Shown: positions 1-10,698 of the stretch, piece by piece
How the letters are laid out: each line of letters begins with the position of its first letter
Position numbering within the stretch: the stretch's first letter is position 1
Assembly: GCA_030770545.1 (NCBI GenBank)
Contig: CM061090.1
Span: forward strand, 18,076,501-18,140,500
Length of the DNA: 64,000 bases
Reading direction: 5' to 3'
From: Macropodus opercularis
Taxonomy: Eukaryota; Chordata; Actinopteri; Anabantiformes; Osphronemidae
Notes under the pieces: generated by a model
What the model was told of the DNA's origin: nothing
The model's database searches: none
Seen by the model: the letters and a program-made list of their open reading frames with translations, nothing else
Made by a program: the position numbers and the translations under genes

Positions 1-1431
1 ATGTTTTACCACACCCCACCCCCAATGTCCTAAAACGCAGATAAGAGTTATTATTTAACAATGCTGACCTCAGGCCTGCAAAGCAGGTTACATACCTGCC
101 ATTAAAGAATCCAGACAGCCAGTAGCTCCCATGACCCTGAAGTTCTCAATTTGAATATGAGCTAATGCACACGAGTGGAATCACATGCAACACAGCATCA
201 TAAGTAGCAGATAACAGTAATGCAGCTTTCTTGTGCTTCTGTTGCAAAGCTGCAATTTGTGGTCATATACCTCGACCCATTAGGATGAGGGGAGAGTTAA
301 GAAAAAAAATAAATACTAATTTACGTACACATTATCTCTAGATAAACACCTCACGTTCTATCATTAGACCAGAGTAAAGAACCTGTATATGATCTCATTA
401 AAACAACAAAAATGCTTTAAATTCACCTCAGGTTACTTTATTCAGGGGTCTTGAATGCAACATTTTGGGAATAAACTAAAGGAACTGAAAATAAATCAAT
501 ATTCAAATAATAAATGCCTACTACTAACGGACCATTCATTTCACTACATTATGCTTGTTAGAATGTGTTAATTAATTAATTAGGTGGTGTAACTCTGGTC
601 TATATCAGACCAGGCCGGGTTATTCTTACAGGATAATCACTACGTCTACCTCATAAGACAGACTCTGTATCTGTATGTAATATGTAAACGCAATTAAACA
701 TAACATGCGGAGTAATTAAATGTATGAATGCTATGTAATAAAACAATGCTGGAGTCTCTATACTATATTTTAAAAAATCTTTCTACATAAAGTTATTGCT
801 GCTGCCGTTGTGTTCAGACCCCTGACTGCATTAGGGAACATGAAGTCAGACGAAAGCACTAATTTCTCTTTCAGGTGCAAAAGTGTCCAGTCTTCCAGCA
901 TGATCAGACTTGTCAAGTCCAGCACTGACAGCTTTTTTTTGTCTACATGTTCTAGGCAAAATACTCAGGGTAACTGGTTGCAACACGCATCAGCAGGTTT
1001 GACAAACCCTGGGAGTCAGTGAGCTGTGAACAGATGTGGTGTGGAGACGAAGGGATTCTCATGCTGTAATTTATCCATTAGAGAGCTGCTGATGGATCGT
1101 CTCATTAAGACCGATTCAATTGATCTGCTGTGTATGGTAATGCAGAGAGCCTGTGGTGAGGAAATCTGCGGTAAATCGAGTCACGCTTGTTCAATAACCT
1201 TAAGATCTGAACAGAGAACGAGGGTCTTTATTGGAACAATTCAGCCAAACGCTTCACTTGTTGCAAGCACACGACTATCGTCCATCAGGACACGCGAGAG
1301 AGCTTCCTCCTGCGACTCCTTAACTCGGAATAACTCTTAAAAATGTGTGACAAAACACAGTGTTAAGGGCATCAAGTTGTTTGTGACCTGTTGTTGGAAT
1401 GATCTTAAAACTGAAGATAACTACAATACTG

Positions 1432-1508
1432 TATATATATATATATCTATATATATATCTATATATATATATAGATATATATATATAGATAGATATAGAT
1501 ATAGATAT
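1432..1508. repeat. AT-rich microsatellite (TA / TAGA type)
   Basis: An almost uninterrupted alternation of TA dinucleotides, broken by periodic C and G to give TATC and TAGA units. It covers about 75 bp and is nearly self-complementary, with TATC-rich units on the left and GATA-rich units on the right, so it could extrude a cruciform. It is a simple-sequence repeat with no gene content; the isoleucine/tyrosine-rich frame across it is an artefact. Confidence 0.9.
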
Positions 1509-1838
1509 TAAAAAATGTAACAAACTAAATAACAAAAAAATCCCTAAATAGCTACTGTGTCTCTAATGAGTGATTCAATGATAAAAACTTACACCTACAC
1601 TTAAGCAGCAGACATGAAAAAAAAACATAATTAGAGGATATTTAAAACAACGTTGCTAGAGTAACGTTTTTTTAGTGTAACAGAAATATCTGTTTTGGCA
1701 AAAATAAATAGTGCAGTTGGATAACAGACTGTGTTTGCCACACTACTTCTGTTACAGGACTACTTGTATGTGAACGGTAATTCACATCAACTTTCCTTTG
1801 CCTTCCCTACATTAGAACAACTCTGGCTCTAAGTGGAA

Positions 1839-2020
1839 AAACTCCTCCAGATGATGTCATCTGGTTGCTTTAGCTGAGAAGGCTACAGTCTTGGTCAACA
1901 TGTTCCTCCACCACGCCTCCATAACACATAGTATGTACTTAAATTAAAAAAAAAAAAAACTCCTCCAGGTGACATCATCCGGTTGCTCTGGCTGAGAAGG
2001 GTGAAGAAAGCCTTGGTTGA
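1839..2020 (+). repeat. Diverged tandem duplication of a ~62-bp unit
   Basis: A block starting ACTCCTCCAG at about 1841 recurs at about 1959. Both copies share the order ACTCCTCCAG, GATGTCAT or GACATCAT, GGTTGCT, GGCTGAGAAGG or AGCTGAGAAGG, then CTTGGT. They differ at scattered positions and by a short insertion, and are separated by about 55 bp ending in a poly-A run. Both arms also hold a short palindromic ATGATGTCAT-like core. No function is evident. Confidence 0.65.
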
Positions 2021-3888
2021 TCATAGATGCCCTCTATTATGTCACCGACTGATTTTTTTTTTGTAACTCAGTTACTGAAAATAATTATACAGCGATGACA
2101 ACACATTCCATGATCATTTGCCGCCTTCTCAGAAACCTGAGTCATTATACTACATGTAGGAATGAAGTCACATTCTTTAGAGACATCTCCCACTCAGACT
2201 TGCACTAAATGTGCTTTTAAAACAAAGTCACTAAGTGTCTGACACTGGGACAAACATTTCTTCTCCTGTGTCGACACCGTGTTTTGGTTTTCTGTAATTT
2301 AGTGCATTGGCTTTGCTCGATGCTTCTGTCAGTCTGTTTATCCTAATTAGGAGTTGGGACTGGGCAAACGCACAAAAGTCAGAGAATCTACAAAAGCCTT
2401 AAAGGCAAGAAGCCACTAGCGGGCTGGAGAAGCAGCAATAAAAAAATATGACCCTGCGTGCTGAAACCCTAAGACAAACTCCACTGCGAAGTCCCCGCGG
2501 ACTGCAGACAAGGTTTAAAGCCTTCGGGCAACAATGCAGCGGCCGTTTCCTGTGGGGACTTCCTGCTCGAAGGCTCGCCGCTTTCCAGCACACGGTCACC
2601 GTGCTCAGCCCTGTGAAACTGAACAGGTCACCCACACGGCACTGAGTCACCCATTACTCCTCAGTGCGTCCAACAGAGGAAGGGGGAGAACAAAAGCACA
2701 TGTTCCCGGTTCCCACTGGGAACACAGGCCGAACGAAATATAACATCCTCCTCTCTACTCTTAAGATTGCTTCCTTAATGTCGTCTACTTGACAGGAGCT
2801 TCCAAATATGTATCAAATGCGCAGATAATGATGATAAAGACGGTGATGACTCCACATCTTGTTTTCCTTTTTCTGTTACATCTTGTGAAGGCAAACCCAC
2901 AGATTGCGTTTCTTCAACACACCCTGTTTCCAGAACTCAGGGAAACATTGGGACATGCTATGAGGAGCAAACAATACCTGAAAAAAAAAAAAAGTCTACT
3001 TGTACTCTTGCTCAACGTAACGTATGCTCAAAACTGGTTCTTCGACATGCCGGCACGTTGACTTCACCCTCCTGGCTCCGTTGGAAATGTTTCACTAGGT
3101 CTACCACAAATGATGAGTGTGTGAGACGTTTAAAAGGAGCCATTACCTTGATATCAGAACTCTTATGTGACTGTGGGTCTGCAGCTCACATGGGGAGGGG
3201 AGGGAGTAATAAGTGGAATGAATTAAGAACTGGGGGGGGAAACGGGTTCACAGGGTGCACAGAGGCCTATGAAACTCTTAACGTGTTGTCCTAATATAAA
3301 AAGGGTGTGTGTGAAAAAATTACGCAATGTAAAACCTCCCAGTCCACAACCAAAACACAGCAGGAGGCTCGGCACTGAGATCGGCCTGAGGTTGTTTATC
3401 CTGAGGTGACAACACAATAAAAGATAAGGCTGAGCTGAATATTAACACAATAAAAGCCCCTAAACCTGAAGCCCTGTCCAATAACACATAAAGGGGCGAC
3501 TTTTAGAAAAAGGCTGAATACGTGAGGGGCAACAACCCTACATCTCCTAACGTGCTGTGTTTAATCCTACACCGCTAGCTACCAACAACGAAACTACGTG
3601 TGAATTTCAAAATAAAATATTACATTCGGCAAGATCACTTTTTAAAACATGCCGAAATGAGTCTAAAAGCTTCAAGGCCACGTTTCCACATTGTGTACAT
3701 TTGCAACGAAAGCTACGCGACCGACTGGAGGCAGCTAACGCGAGGCCTAAATACGTCCCGACTCACCTGAGCAGGTGAAGCTGCATTTCCGCCCTGCGGC
3801 GACGGCGAACGACAACAGGGAAGTTTTCAGGAACTACTTTTCTGTCAGTAAGTAATAATATACAAACAAAACAAAAAAAGCCGCTCAC

Positions 3889-4095
3889 CTCCGGGCTGCT
3901 ATAAAATCCTCCAGCGTGGAATAAGAGTTGGGAGTTTCAGAGGCGAGTGGCTCGTTAAATGCTCTTCAGGGGAGAAACTAACGCCAGCGGGCTCAAAGTG
4001 CTGTCCTGGCGCCGCTGAAACTTCTCTCTCTCTCCGGCTGTTGTGCGGCTTCTTCCCTCTCACAACCCCCCACGTCGGCCACGGCAGCCGTCCCC
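3889..4095 (-). other. Candidate 5' UTR exon of a leftward gene (usp53 by synteny)
   Basis: Read on the minus strand, the stretch downstream of the CpG-densest DNA runs to a strong donor, CCCGGAG|GTGAGC, at 3889. It has no ATG, a GA-rich patch, and looks like a non-coding first exon. The upper boundary (start site) is a guess. Transcript data would be needed to confirm the exon and the gene it belongs to. Confidence 0.4.
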
Positions 4096-4318
4096 GTCCA
4101 CTTGCGACGTATTCCCGGGTTTGTTTTGACTGTTGTTATTTTTTTTTTATTATTTGGACGCGCGCTGTTCCGCGGAAAGCGAGCAACGGTCGCTCGCTCG
4201 ACTTCGCCACCTGAAATACTGGATTAGAGACGTTTTCAGCGCTGGGATGTCAAACCCCGCCTCCTCAACTCTGTGTTTACTGCAGTCTGCCATGCTACTG
4301 TACAACCGCTGCCACAGC

Positions 4319-4332
4319 CGCGCGCGCGCGCG
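4319..4332. repeat. (CG)7 run inside the CpG island
   Basis: Seven consecutive CG dinucleotides, followed by CGAG-type units and a GCGTGCACACGC stretch. This is strict purine-pyrimidine alternation of the kind that favours Z-DNA under negative supercoiling, placed a few hundred bases upstream of the candidate minus-strand first exon. Confidence 0.85.
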
Positions 4333-5347
4333 AGCGAGCGAGCCAGCGCGTGCACACGCACCCTCCAACATGTGCGCAGCGCCAACTCCGCTGGCAGGCT
4401 CGTTAATGTTGCTTTATGGTGCAGGGCTTTGCAGTTTGCAGCCCAGCACAACGCGCTCAACTCCCCCCCGCTGCAAATAAACAAACAAACAAACAACCCC
4501 TCGCATCTCGCCCACACTTCACCATGAGTTAGAAGTGGCTTTTCTCCATTTAAACATCTCGCTGAATTTTTGCGTGCTGCCGCTGAACCCACCCGAGCGC
4601 CAGTGCGCGCGTTGCACGCGTTTGGGAAATTAGCATATTTCAGTAGCGCGACGGGCAGTGATTAAAGACGTGTCGGGGGTGTTAAGTTGGTTCAACTCAA
4701 CAATCTGGTGACAGTTTTAACGCTGGTGATTATGAACAACCGAGAACTGAGGGAAGTGATGTAAGGCTCCTGTTACTCAAACGCCATCTGCCTGATGCTG
4801 TTACATAAAGAAGGCAAATGAAAGCCGTGTACAATTAAAGCTTCTCTTCCCCCCCTTTCAGAGAGAGTTAAGTGTTATAACCCTGTCATGTGAAGCTGAC
4901 CACGTTTGAGTTGAACTAATGTAAGTGATAAGTAGTCGCGTGTACTATAACATTTTTAATAACTGAGGTGATGTTTTAAAAGCTGTTTCATTCAAGTATT
5001 TGCTGTAGGAGGAAGTTAACCAACAAGAGGTGTAAAATGTGCCTTTCCTCATTTCCTCTGAACCATATGCCCAACAAGCCTTCGGTTTGAGGAGCTTTCC
5101 AGATATTAGGAGGAAAGTGACCGAGTGTGCTGGGAAGGGGGTCGTAATAATCCATCGGCGTGGCCCGGCCTTTTCCCCAGGAAGTACTTGAAAGGGTTCA
5201 TTGAAGAGACCGTTCCATTTCCTTCCGTGCACATTTCCTCGGGGACATAAAGTGCTTCCTCTTAAAATATAAAGAAGTGTGAGTGTGATAATAATCACTT
5301 TGATGGATGTGAGCTTTAGTATGTGAGTGTAGAAGTAGAATTGCTGT

Positions 5348-5380
5348 AAAACCCTGACAAAACACGTCAGGGTTTTTTTT
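5348..5380 (+). repeat. 11-bp perfect inverted repeat followed by a T run
   Basis: The arms 5348-5358 (AAAACCCTGAC) and 5366-5376 (GTCAGGGTTTT) are exact reverse complements around a 7-nt loop, and the T run continues to 5380. It looks like a bacterial-style terminator, but in a fish genome that resemblance has no expected function. The T run could stop RNA polymerase III if any such transcript existed, and none is recognised here. Confidence 0.7.
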
Positions 5381-8300
5381 ACGAATTTGTGACATAACTG
5401 ACTGAGAGCCTCCTTGTTTGAAGACCCGCCACTGAATTTGTTATGCTCCCCATAAAATACATCTGAAACAGATCAGATTTCTTATCCTCACATGTAAAGC
5501 TTTTTTTTTTCTCTTCTGACCTTGGTGGATAGCTTCTGAATCTGACAATTTGTGTCCCGTCAGCACTGCTGCCATACTCCGAGCCAAAAGTCTAAAAATG
5601 ACTGTACCATTGCTCTGACACATCATTGCCTGCCTGCCGTGCACTTTGAATGACTTCTGCACAACAGTGACTCGCTGCTTTTAGGATCTGGTTTATTATT
5701 ATTATTTTCCCTTTGATCTGTTTGCTTGTCCTAAATGTTCCCGTATTTGCTTATCCTGGCAACTCTGGCAAAATGTCTGAAGCATTTCCAGTTGAACTCT
5801 CTGGTGACGGTGGGATCGAACGTTTCCCAGCAGAACTCTAATTACACACGGGCTTGATTCTGATGTTTGATTAATTAGCCCGACTTGGGAGGAGACAATG
5901 AACGATGTCCCGCTGAGAGCTGGTGCCACTGCCTTGACCTCTCGCAGCCTCTGTAACAGCCAGGGACTTGCTGAACACAATGGAGAACACAGCTCAAATG
6001 ACAAACGCGTGTCCTCTCGTTGCCCGGACCAGCGACTCCACCACTTTCCTTTCTGTTTCACTACATCACTCCAACGTCGCCAGTGTCTTTTTGCCTGATA
6101 GATAGATTAATTGATTGGGCCACTGGGCCGCTACGGGAAATTCCATTTCACCCCAAATGTGCTGTGCCGTTGGATATTTTTATCACAGTTGTCTGGCTTT
6201 TCAATCTATACCTATTGTACTCGATAGCTCTGAAAAACAAAGTAGGGCAGCAATACAAAAAACATACGACTGTTTTAATAAAGCCTGTAATTTCAGCCTT
6301 GTGCTTTTCACACCAGCACAAACGTAAAATAAACAACAAGACCAAAGAATCAGCTCCATATGGGTAATCTAAATCCAAAGATGGAGATCTAATTAAAAAG
6401 CAAACTGAATTGTTCCCGTCTCAGCCTAACAACAAACGCCCTCGTTCGCGTGCATGTTCGTGCACAGATGCAAACTTTGATGTGAGTGGTATCATGGGAA
6501 ATGCAAATAATTCAAATGGAACAGCTTCTACTAATGAGGCGATGAAGCAATATGAGGACACGAGGCATCCCGACCGCGCACACTGTGTAGACGCAGGTTC
6601 ATCCGAGCTGGTTGTGCGCGTCGCATGCGAGTCTCAGCTGAGATTGTCAAAGTCTTTTACTTTGAAAATACTTTTTGGTCACTTTCCACAAGAACTGCGT
6701 GAAGTGGAATTATTTAGCGAAGCCAGGCTTGTAATGTTTTCTGTGAGCACGTTTCGCTGTGTTGCTATTGAATTACTACTAATGAGGAACCACACACACA
6801 AAGTGAATGCCCTGTTGCGTAAGAGATTAGACATGCTCGAACGCCACAATGGGGGCCACGGGAGGCGACGCCTCGGAAACTGCTGCTATATTTATCCAGG
6901 GATTAAAATCTGGTAACGACAAGGTTTCCCGAAGGAAAACTGCTCCTCAGGTTGCTCGCGAACAGTCAAGTCAGCAGTTCTTGGCGAGGATGTTTTGCCC
7001 CACCACTTTGCAGTGCACCCTCATGGTTGTGCGACATCTGGATATTAATTTGAACAGAGCCAGTTTTCAAAACAAGAGGAAAAGCTGATAACTTCTGACA
7101 AAGCATGTGTGTGTTGTGTATTACTCACTAGAACAGCATGTGTGTGTTCTCGTGATGACTTAGCATTACAGCAAACACAATGTGGTGTATTTCGTAACAC
7201 ACTGAAACCAGGTGTGAGGAGACTTTACTCCTGTGCAGGGCTGTGTGCACTGCATTATTGGAAAAAAAAAAGTGGATGACATAAGCATCTGGGTTTTTTG
7301 TTTGTGCTTTTTTAGCAATGCACTGTTACATTAATTTTGGCGAGTTGCCAAAGGGGTGACTGTGATATATTTCACTGCTGTGTTTGCCGTATCCACGGTA
7401 GCTACAGTATAGCACACAAGAAGAGCATGCTGTCACCTCGGGGCTGTCTGTCTGAGAAGCAGCTAAGATAAGACATTTAATTATTTTTGCCTTGGCAAAA
7501 TAATCATATTGGTCTATTTTAATCTCTATCTCCCCTATATAGGACATTTAAAGGCATTTTCATGTCTTCCCTCAGAGATTTCACACGCGAAAAAGAGCAT
7601 TTTACAAGACATCTGAAGGTCTCGGTTTGTCCGCTTATTGGTTACGTTTGCACTTGCAAGTTAATCATTTTTCAATGTCTATTAACAAAGAGAGGAGCTT
7701 ACCATGTATTGACCAGTCAGGAATATAGATGAGCTCCCCGAGGTCAAAGTCAGATGCCGGGTTGCTGAGAGGGAACATCGCTGTAATTGGTCTCAAAAGG
7801 CTTTTGCAAATAAACAGGAAGGTGATGTTGAAGGTTCACCACCTAATAATTTCAATGCATCAGGTCTGTTTAACTGCAGTGATTGTGTGATCTAAATTTG
7901 TGGCTTTCTTCTTCGTGACCTATCTGATTAAAGAATTGCTTTCACGCACCCTACTGCTGTTTGACAGGTTGAAAAGAGTGCAACACAGCTCGGCCCACTG
8001 TGTCACCTCACCTCACTTCAGGGGAGGAATGTGTACCCCCGTCACCCTTTACCTCACCTCACCGGCAACCCAGCACCAGCCTGTCCACTCCCGGGATGCT
8101 TTGTTTTCGCTCATATTTTTAGATATCCCGTTGGGCTTTGCACTTTTCTTGCGAGAACGACCACCTGCTGCACACGTCAAGTCCATGATGTCATCAGGTC
8201 ACCAAGAACCAAACTCTGTTATTTGTGGATTTTAATGTCAAGAGGTCAATTTGGTGCAGGGCCTTTAGGGTTAATCTCAGATTTCCAATGTATACAGTAT

Positions 8301-9929
8301 TTAACTGTACGTCCAATCTGACTGTGTCAGAACCTTTAAATGATGCGTGTGTCTCTCTCTAGGTTCAACTCAGTGACCTTGCAGTTTTCGTTTCACTACA
8401 CATTTGTTTTCCCACTCTGCCCATGCACACTTAGAGAAATCCTTCAGGGATATCGGCTGGTCATGTGTCTCAACCTTTTAGCAGTTATCCGTGTCAGCAG
8501 TCTGCTCCAAACCCGCTGCTGTGTGTGCAGGCGGAAACCCGAGGGACTTGAAAACATGACAGTGAATGCAACAGCAGCAGAGTTCACTGTTAACTGCTGA
8601 TAAAGACGTCGGGTCCCAGCTGTTCGCTTTCGGTCACGGCGCGCAAGGCAAAGAGACAAAGGAGAAACGTTGGAATACAGCTGAAGTCTGCCTCGCTCCT
8701 CGTAGCTTTTTAACCAGCCAAAGAAACAGCACGTCCCCGTCTTATCAAGGTTCCTGTTGTATAACAAGTGGTCACTCCGGTGTTAGATTCCTATCAGGTG
8801 TTGGTGTCCTTTTTCCCTCTCCAAACGCACTTTCTGAAGAGATTGTGGCATGTTTGAGCTCACGGAGGCTCCGATGTGCTCTCCCCACCTGATGCTCTTA
8901 TCCAGAGTGATTCAGAGGAGCTACGTTTAATGGCGCTACAAGAGTCCATTGCTGGAAATAACCCTCTGTTTGGGGACATAGCCTCCAAACAGGCTCTTCA
9001 TACCTCATAGAGTTCACTGCCACCTCCTGCCAAAGCAAACATGCCAAAGGGGAACGTTAGGCGCTAATAATCGTATCGCATGGCTCCCCAACCCTCAGCC
9101 TGCGCCACAGACTCTGCCAGGAAAATTTCAATTGCTGCATTTTGATAATAGCTACAATCAGAGTGCAAAGAAAGTTCATGTGTGCCCTGGATAAGCACTG
9201 CTCAGTATTTACAGTGGTGCTGGGTCTGACGTGGATGCTGGGTGGTGTGCTGTACACGCCCTACTCCTGGAGGAGCTCAGGCCAAAGAACTTCATTACAG
9301 GAACGGCACCGATATTAGCAAATTGCTGCAAAGGCTGAAGCAAGACGTGGTCGTGTGGCTATAGAAAATTCAAAAGCAAGTGCGGCAGTGAAGACTGTCT
9401 TAGAATTTAGTTCGTAGTAGGTAGTATCAGGCTTTATTCTGCTGTCTGAGTTAGACTTCCTGAAAATAGCAACTAATTCAAATTCATCCAGTCACACCAC
9501 AAGTGGTGCATGTGAGGGTGCAATAAAGAGCACAACACAAATGAGCTTTTAGCTTTATAGTGTTTTTAGCCGCCACAGTTTAATTGTATGTCAGAGCAGG
9601 GTAACCCCAGTGTGGTTTTCACTGTACTTTTATTGCTGTCCAATAAATCTGTCCATCTAAGGCCATTAAAGTTCTTAGCTGCTGGTTGAGGTGCTTGGAC
9701 TGAATAGTACAGGATTTGCTGTTCGCTGTACATGCAATGTCACAATGCAGCGACTTGAAATACCTCCAAATAACAGTTCTGGAGCAACCTAATACCTCAA
9801 AGATCGGTTCATACCACATCCGTGGCAGCAGCCTGTTGGACCTACCGTCATGGCTACAGTCAGTTACAGGGCGAATACAGAGACAAAACAGATTGGGCAT
9901 CATGTTTTTTGCATTTTGCTGAAGTAACT

Positions 9930-10085
9930 TTCTTTCTATTGTGTATCTATTTTTGGTCCTTGTGTGTTTATTCCGAGTCATATTTCTACTCTTTGTTGTA
10001 GTTTTCCATCTCTTCACCGTGAATTTGTGCATATATTTAACCATCGTTTGTCTCTTTTGGATTGTTTTGCATCTGTTGGTCATTC
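9930..10085 (+). repeat. Decayed T/G-rich tandem repeat
   Basis: The text repeats loosely around TTTTGTGTCTCTTTGTGGT-like and TTTTGCATCT-like phrases at irregular spacing. This resembles degenerate minisatellites that I recall as common in teleost introns. The copies are too diverged to define a unit length by eye. Confidence 0.35.
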
Positions 10086-10446
10086 TGAATCAGCTGTCTA
10101 TTAAAACTGAGATCATTTTTGCACACACAACGGGACGAGGAGGAGCTGCACAGCTCATCAAGCAGCTTTCCCATCAAAGCCGAAAGGTGTGAGACGCATG
10201 AGTCAACCGATCATGTCAGTGAAGCAGATTTGATTTGTCGCGGAGTGTAACCTTGAGGCGCATCTCAGCAACTCACGTGTATCTTCGGTCTCTCACACAG
10301 CGCAGTAAGTGATGGGTTCGCGTACAGTCATAGCACACAGGTACAGTATCATCGATTTCTTGAAGGACTACATCCACGTCAACCAATTTTAGAAAGAAAC
10401 AAATAAACTAACATTATAAATAAAACTGAAAAAACTGTAGGACAAT

Positions 10447-10452
10447 TTTATT
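10447..10452 (-). promoter_or_regulatory. Candidate myoz2 polyadenylation signal
   Basis: TTTATT on the plus strand reads AATAAA on the minus strand, about 250 nt beyond the myoz2 stop codon. That is a plausible distance for a compact 3' UTR. No other canonical hexamer lies between the stop codon and this site. Confidence 0.5.
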
Positions 10453-10698
10453 AAGCAAAAACATGTGTTTGCAAAATAAAATGCTCTCATGCACATTGAA
10501 ATACAAGCGATTGAATTCACTCCAGTAGAATGTCTGTCTGTTACACATTATTTTATGTGCAAAAGCTCACATCACTGTACAACCAGGGTGCTGCACGCAT
10601 GGAAACCAGCAGGACACAATGAAATGTTAGTCCCCATTCGAACCCAGGTGCAACAACTACAGCAAGACGACAAATTCCATGTGACTTCATCATGAGGT

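Larger units (their letters stand above)
1..3750. other. Non-coding stretch left of the CpG island; no exon recognised
   Basis: I see no open frame here with recognisable protein similarity or convincing splice signals on either strand. The overlapping frames around 2400-2740 on both strands are short and do not resemble a known family. By synteny with human 4q26 the minus-strand neighbour of MYOZ2 should be USP53. I looked for its N-terminal exon and did not find it, so this stretch is best read as the first intron of that gene or as intergenic DNA. It contains an AT microsatellite and a diverged local duplication, listed separately. Confidence 0.4.
3760..4620 (-). promoter_or_regulatory. 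CpG-rich promoter island with minus-strand first-exon splice donors
   Basis: CpG dinucleotides are strikingly frequent here compared with the flanking DNA, as in a housekeeping promoter. On the minus strand a good donor (CCCGGAG|GTGAGC) ends a candidate non-coding exon at 3889, and a second (TGCTCAG|GTGAGT) ends one at 3767, just below a possible acceptor near 3795. Neither candidate exon contains a usable ATG. Gene order around human MYOZ2 puts USP53 next, in the same orientation, so this is plausibly the usp53 promoter and 5' UTR exon(s). That name is inferred from synteny only, because no usp53 coding exon is visible in the window. Confidence 0.5.
4621..10430. other. Intergenic DNA between the CpG island and the myoz2 3' end
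   Basis: No coding exon is supported. The longest frame, a plus-strand one at 6410-6916, has no recognisable domain, no splice support and ordinary intergenic composition. The stretch holds a small hairpin near 5350 and a decayed T/G-rich repeat at about 9930-10085. The remainder shows only short homopolymers and low-complexity patches. Confidence 0.6.

Noticed and set aside
4133..4592. Overlapping GC-rich frames on both strands in the CpG island
   Set aside because: High GC suppresses stop codons; the peptides are Arg/Ala/Ser-rich with no family resemblance.
6410..6916. 168-codon plus-strand open frame in the myoz2-proximal intergenic region
   Set aside because: No domain, no signal of splicing or a promoter, no conserved residues I recognise; a frame of this length is expected by chance in this much DNA.
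9619..10083. 154-codon minus-strand open frame, rich in Lys, Arg and Thr
   Set aside because: It overlaps the decayed T/G-rich repeat (A/C-rich on this strand), which explains its composition; no domain seen.
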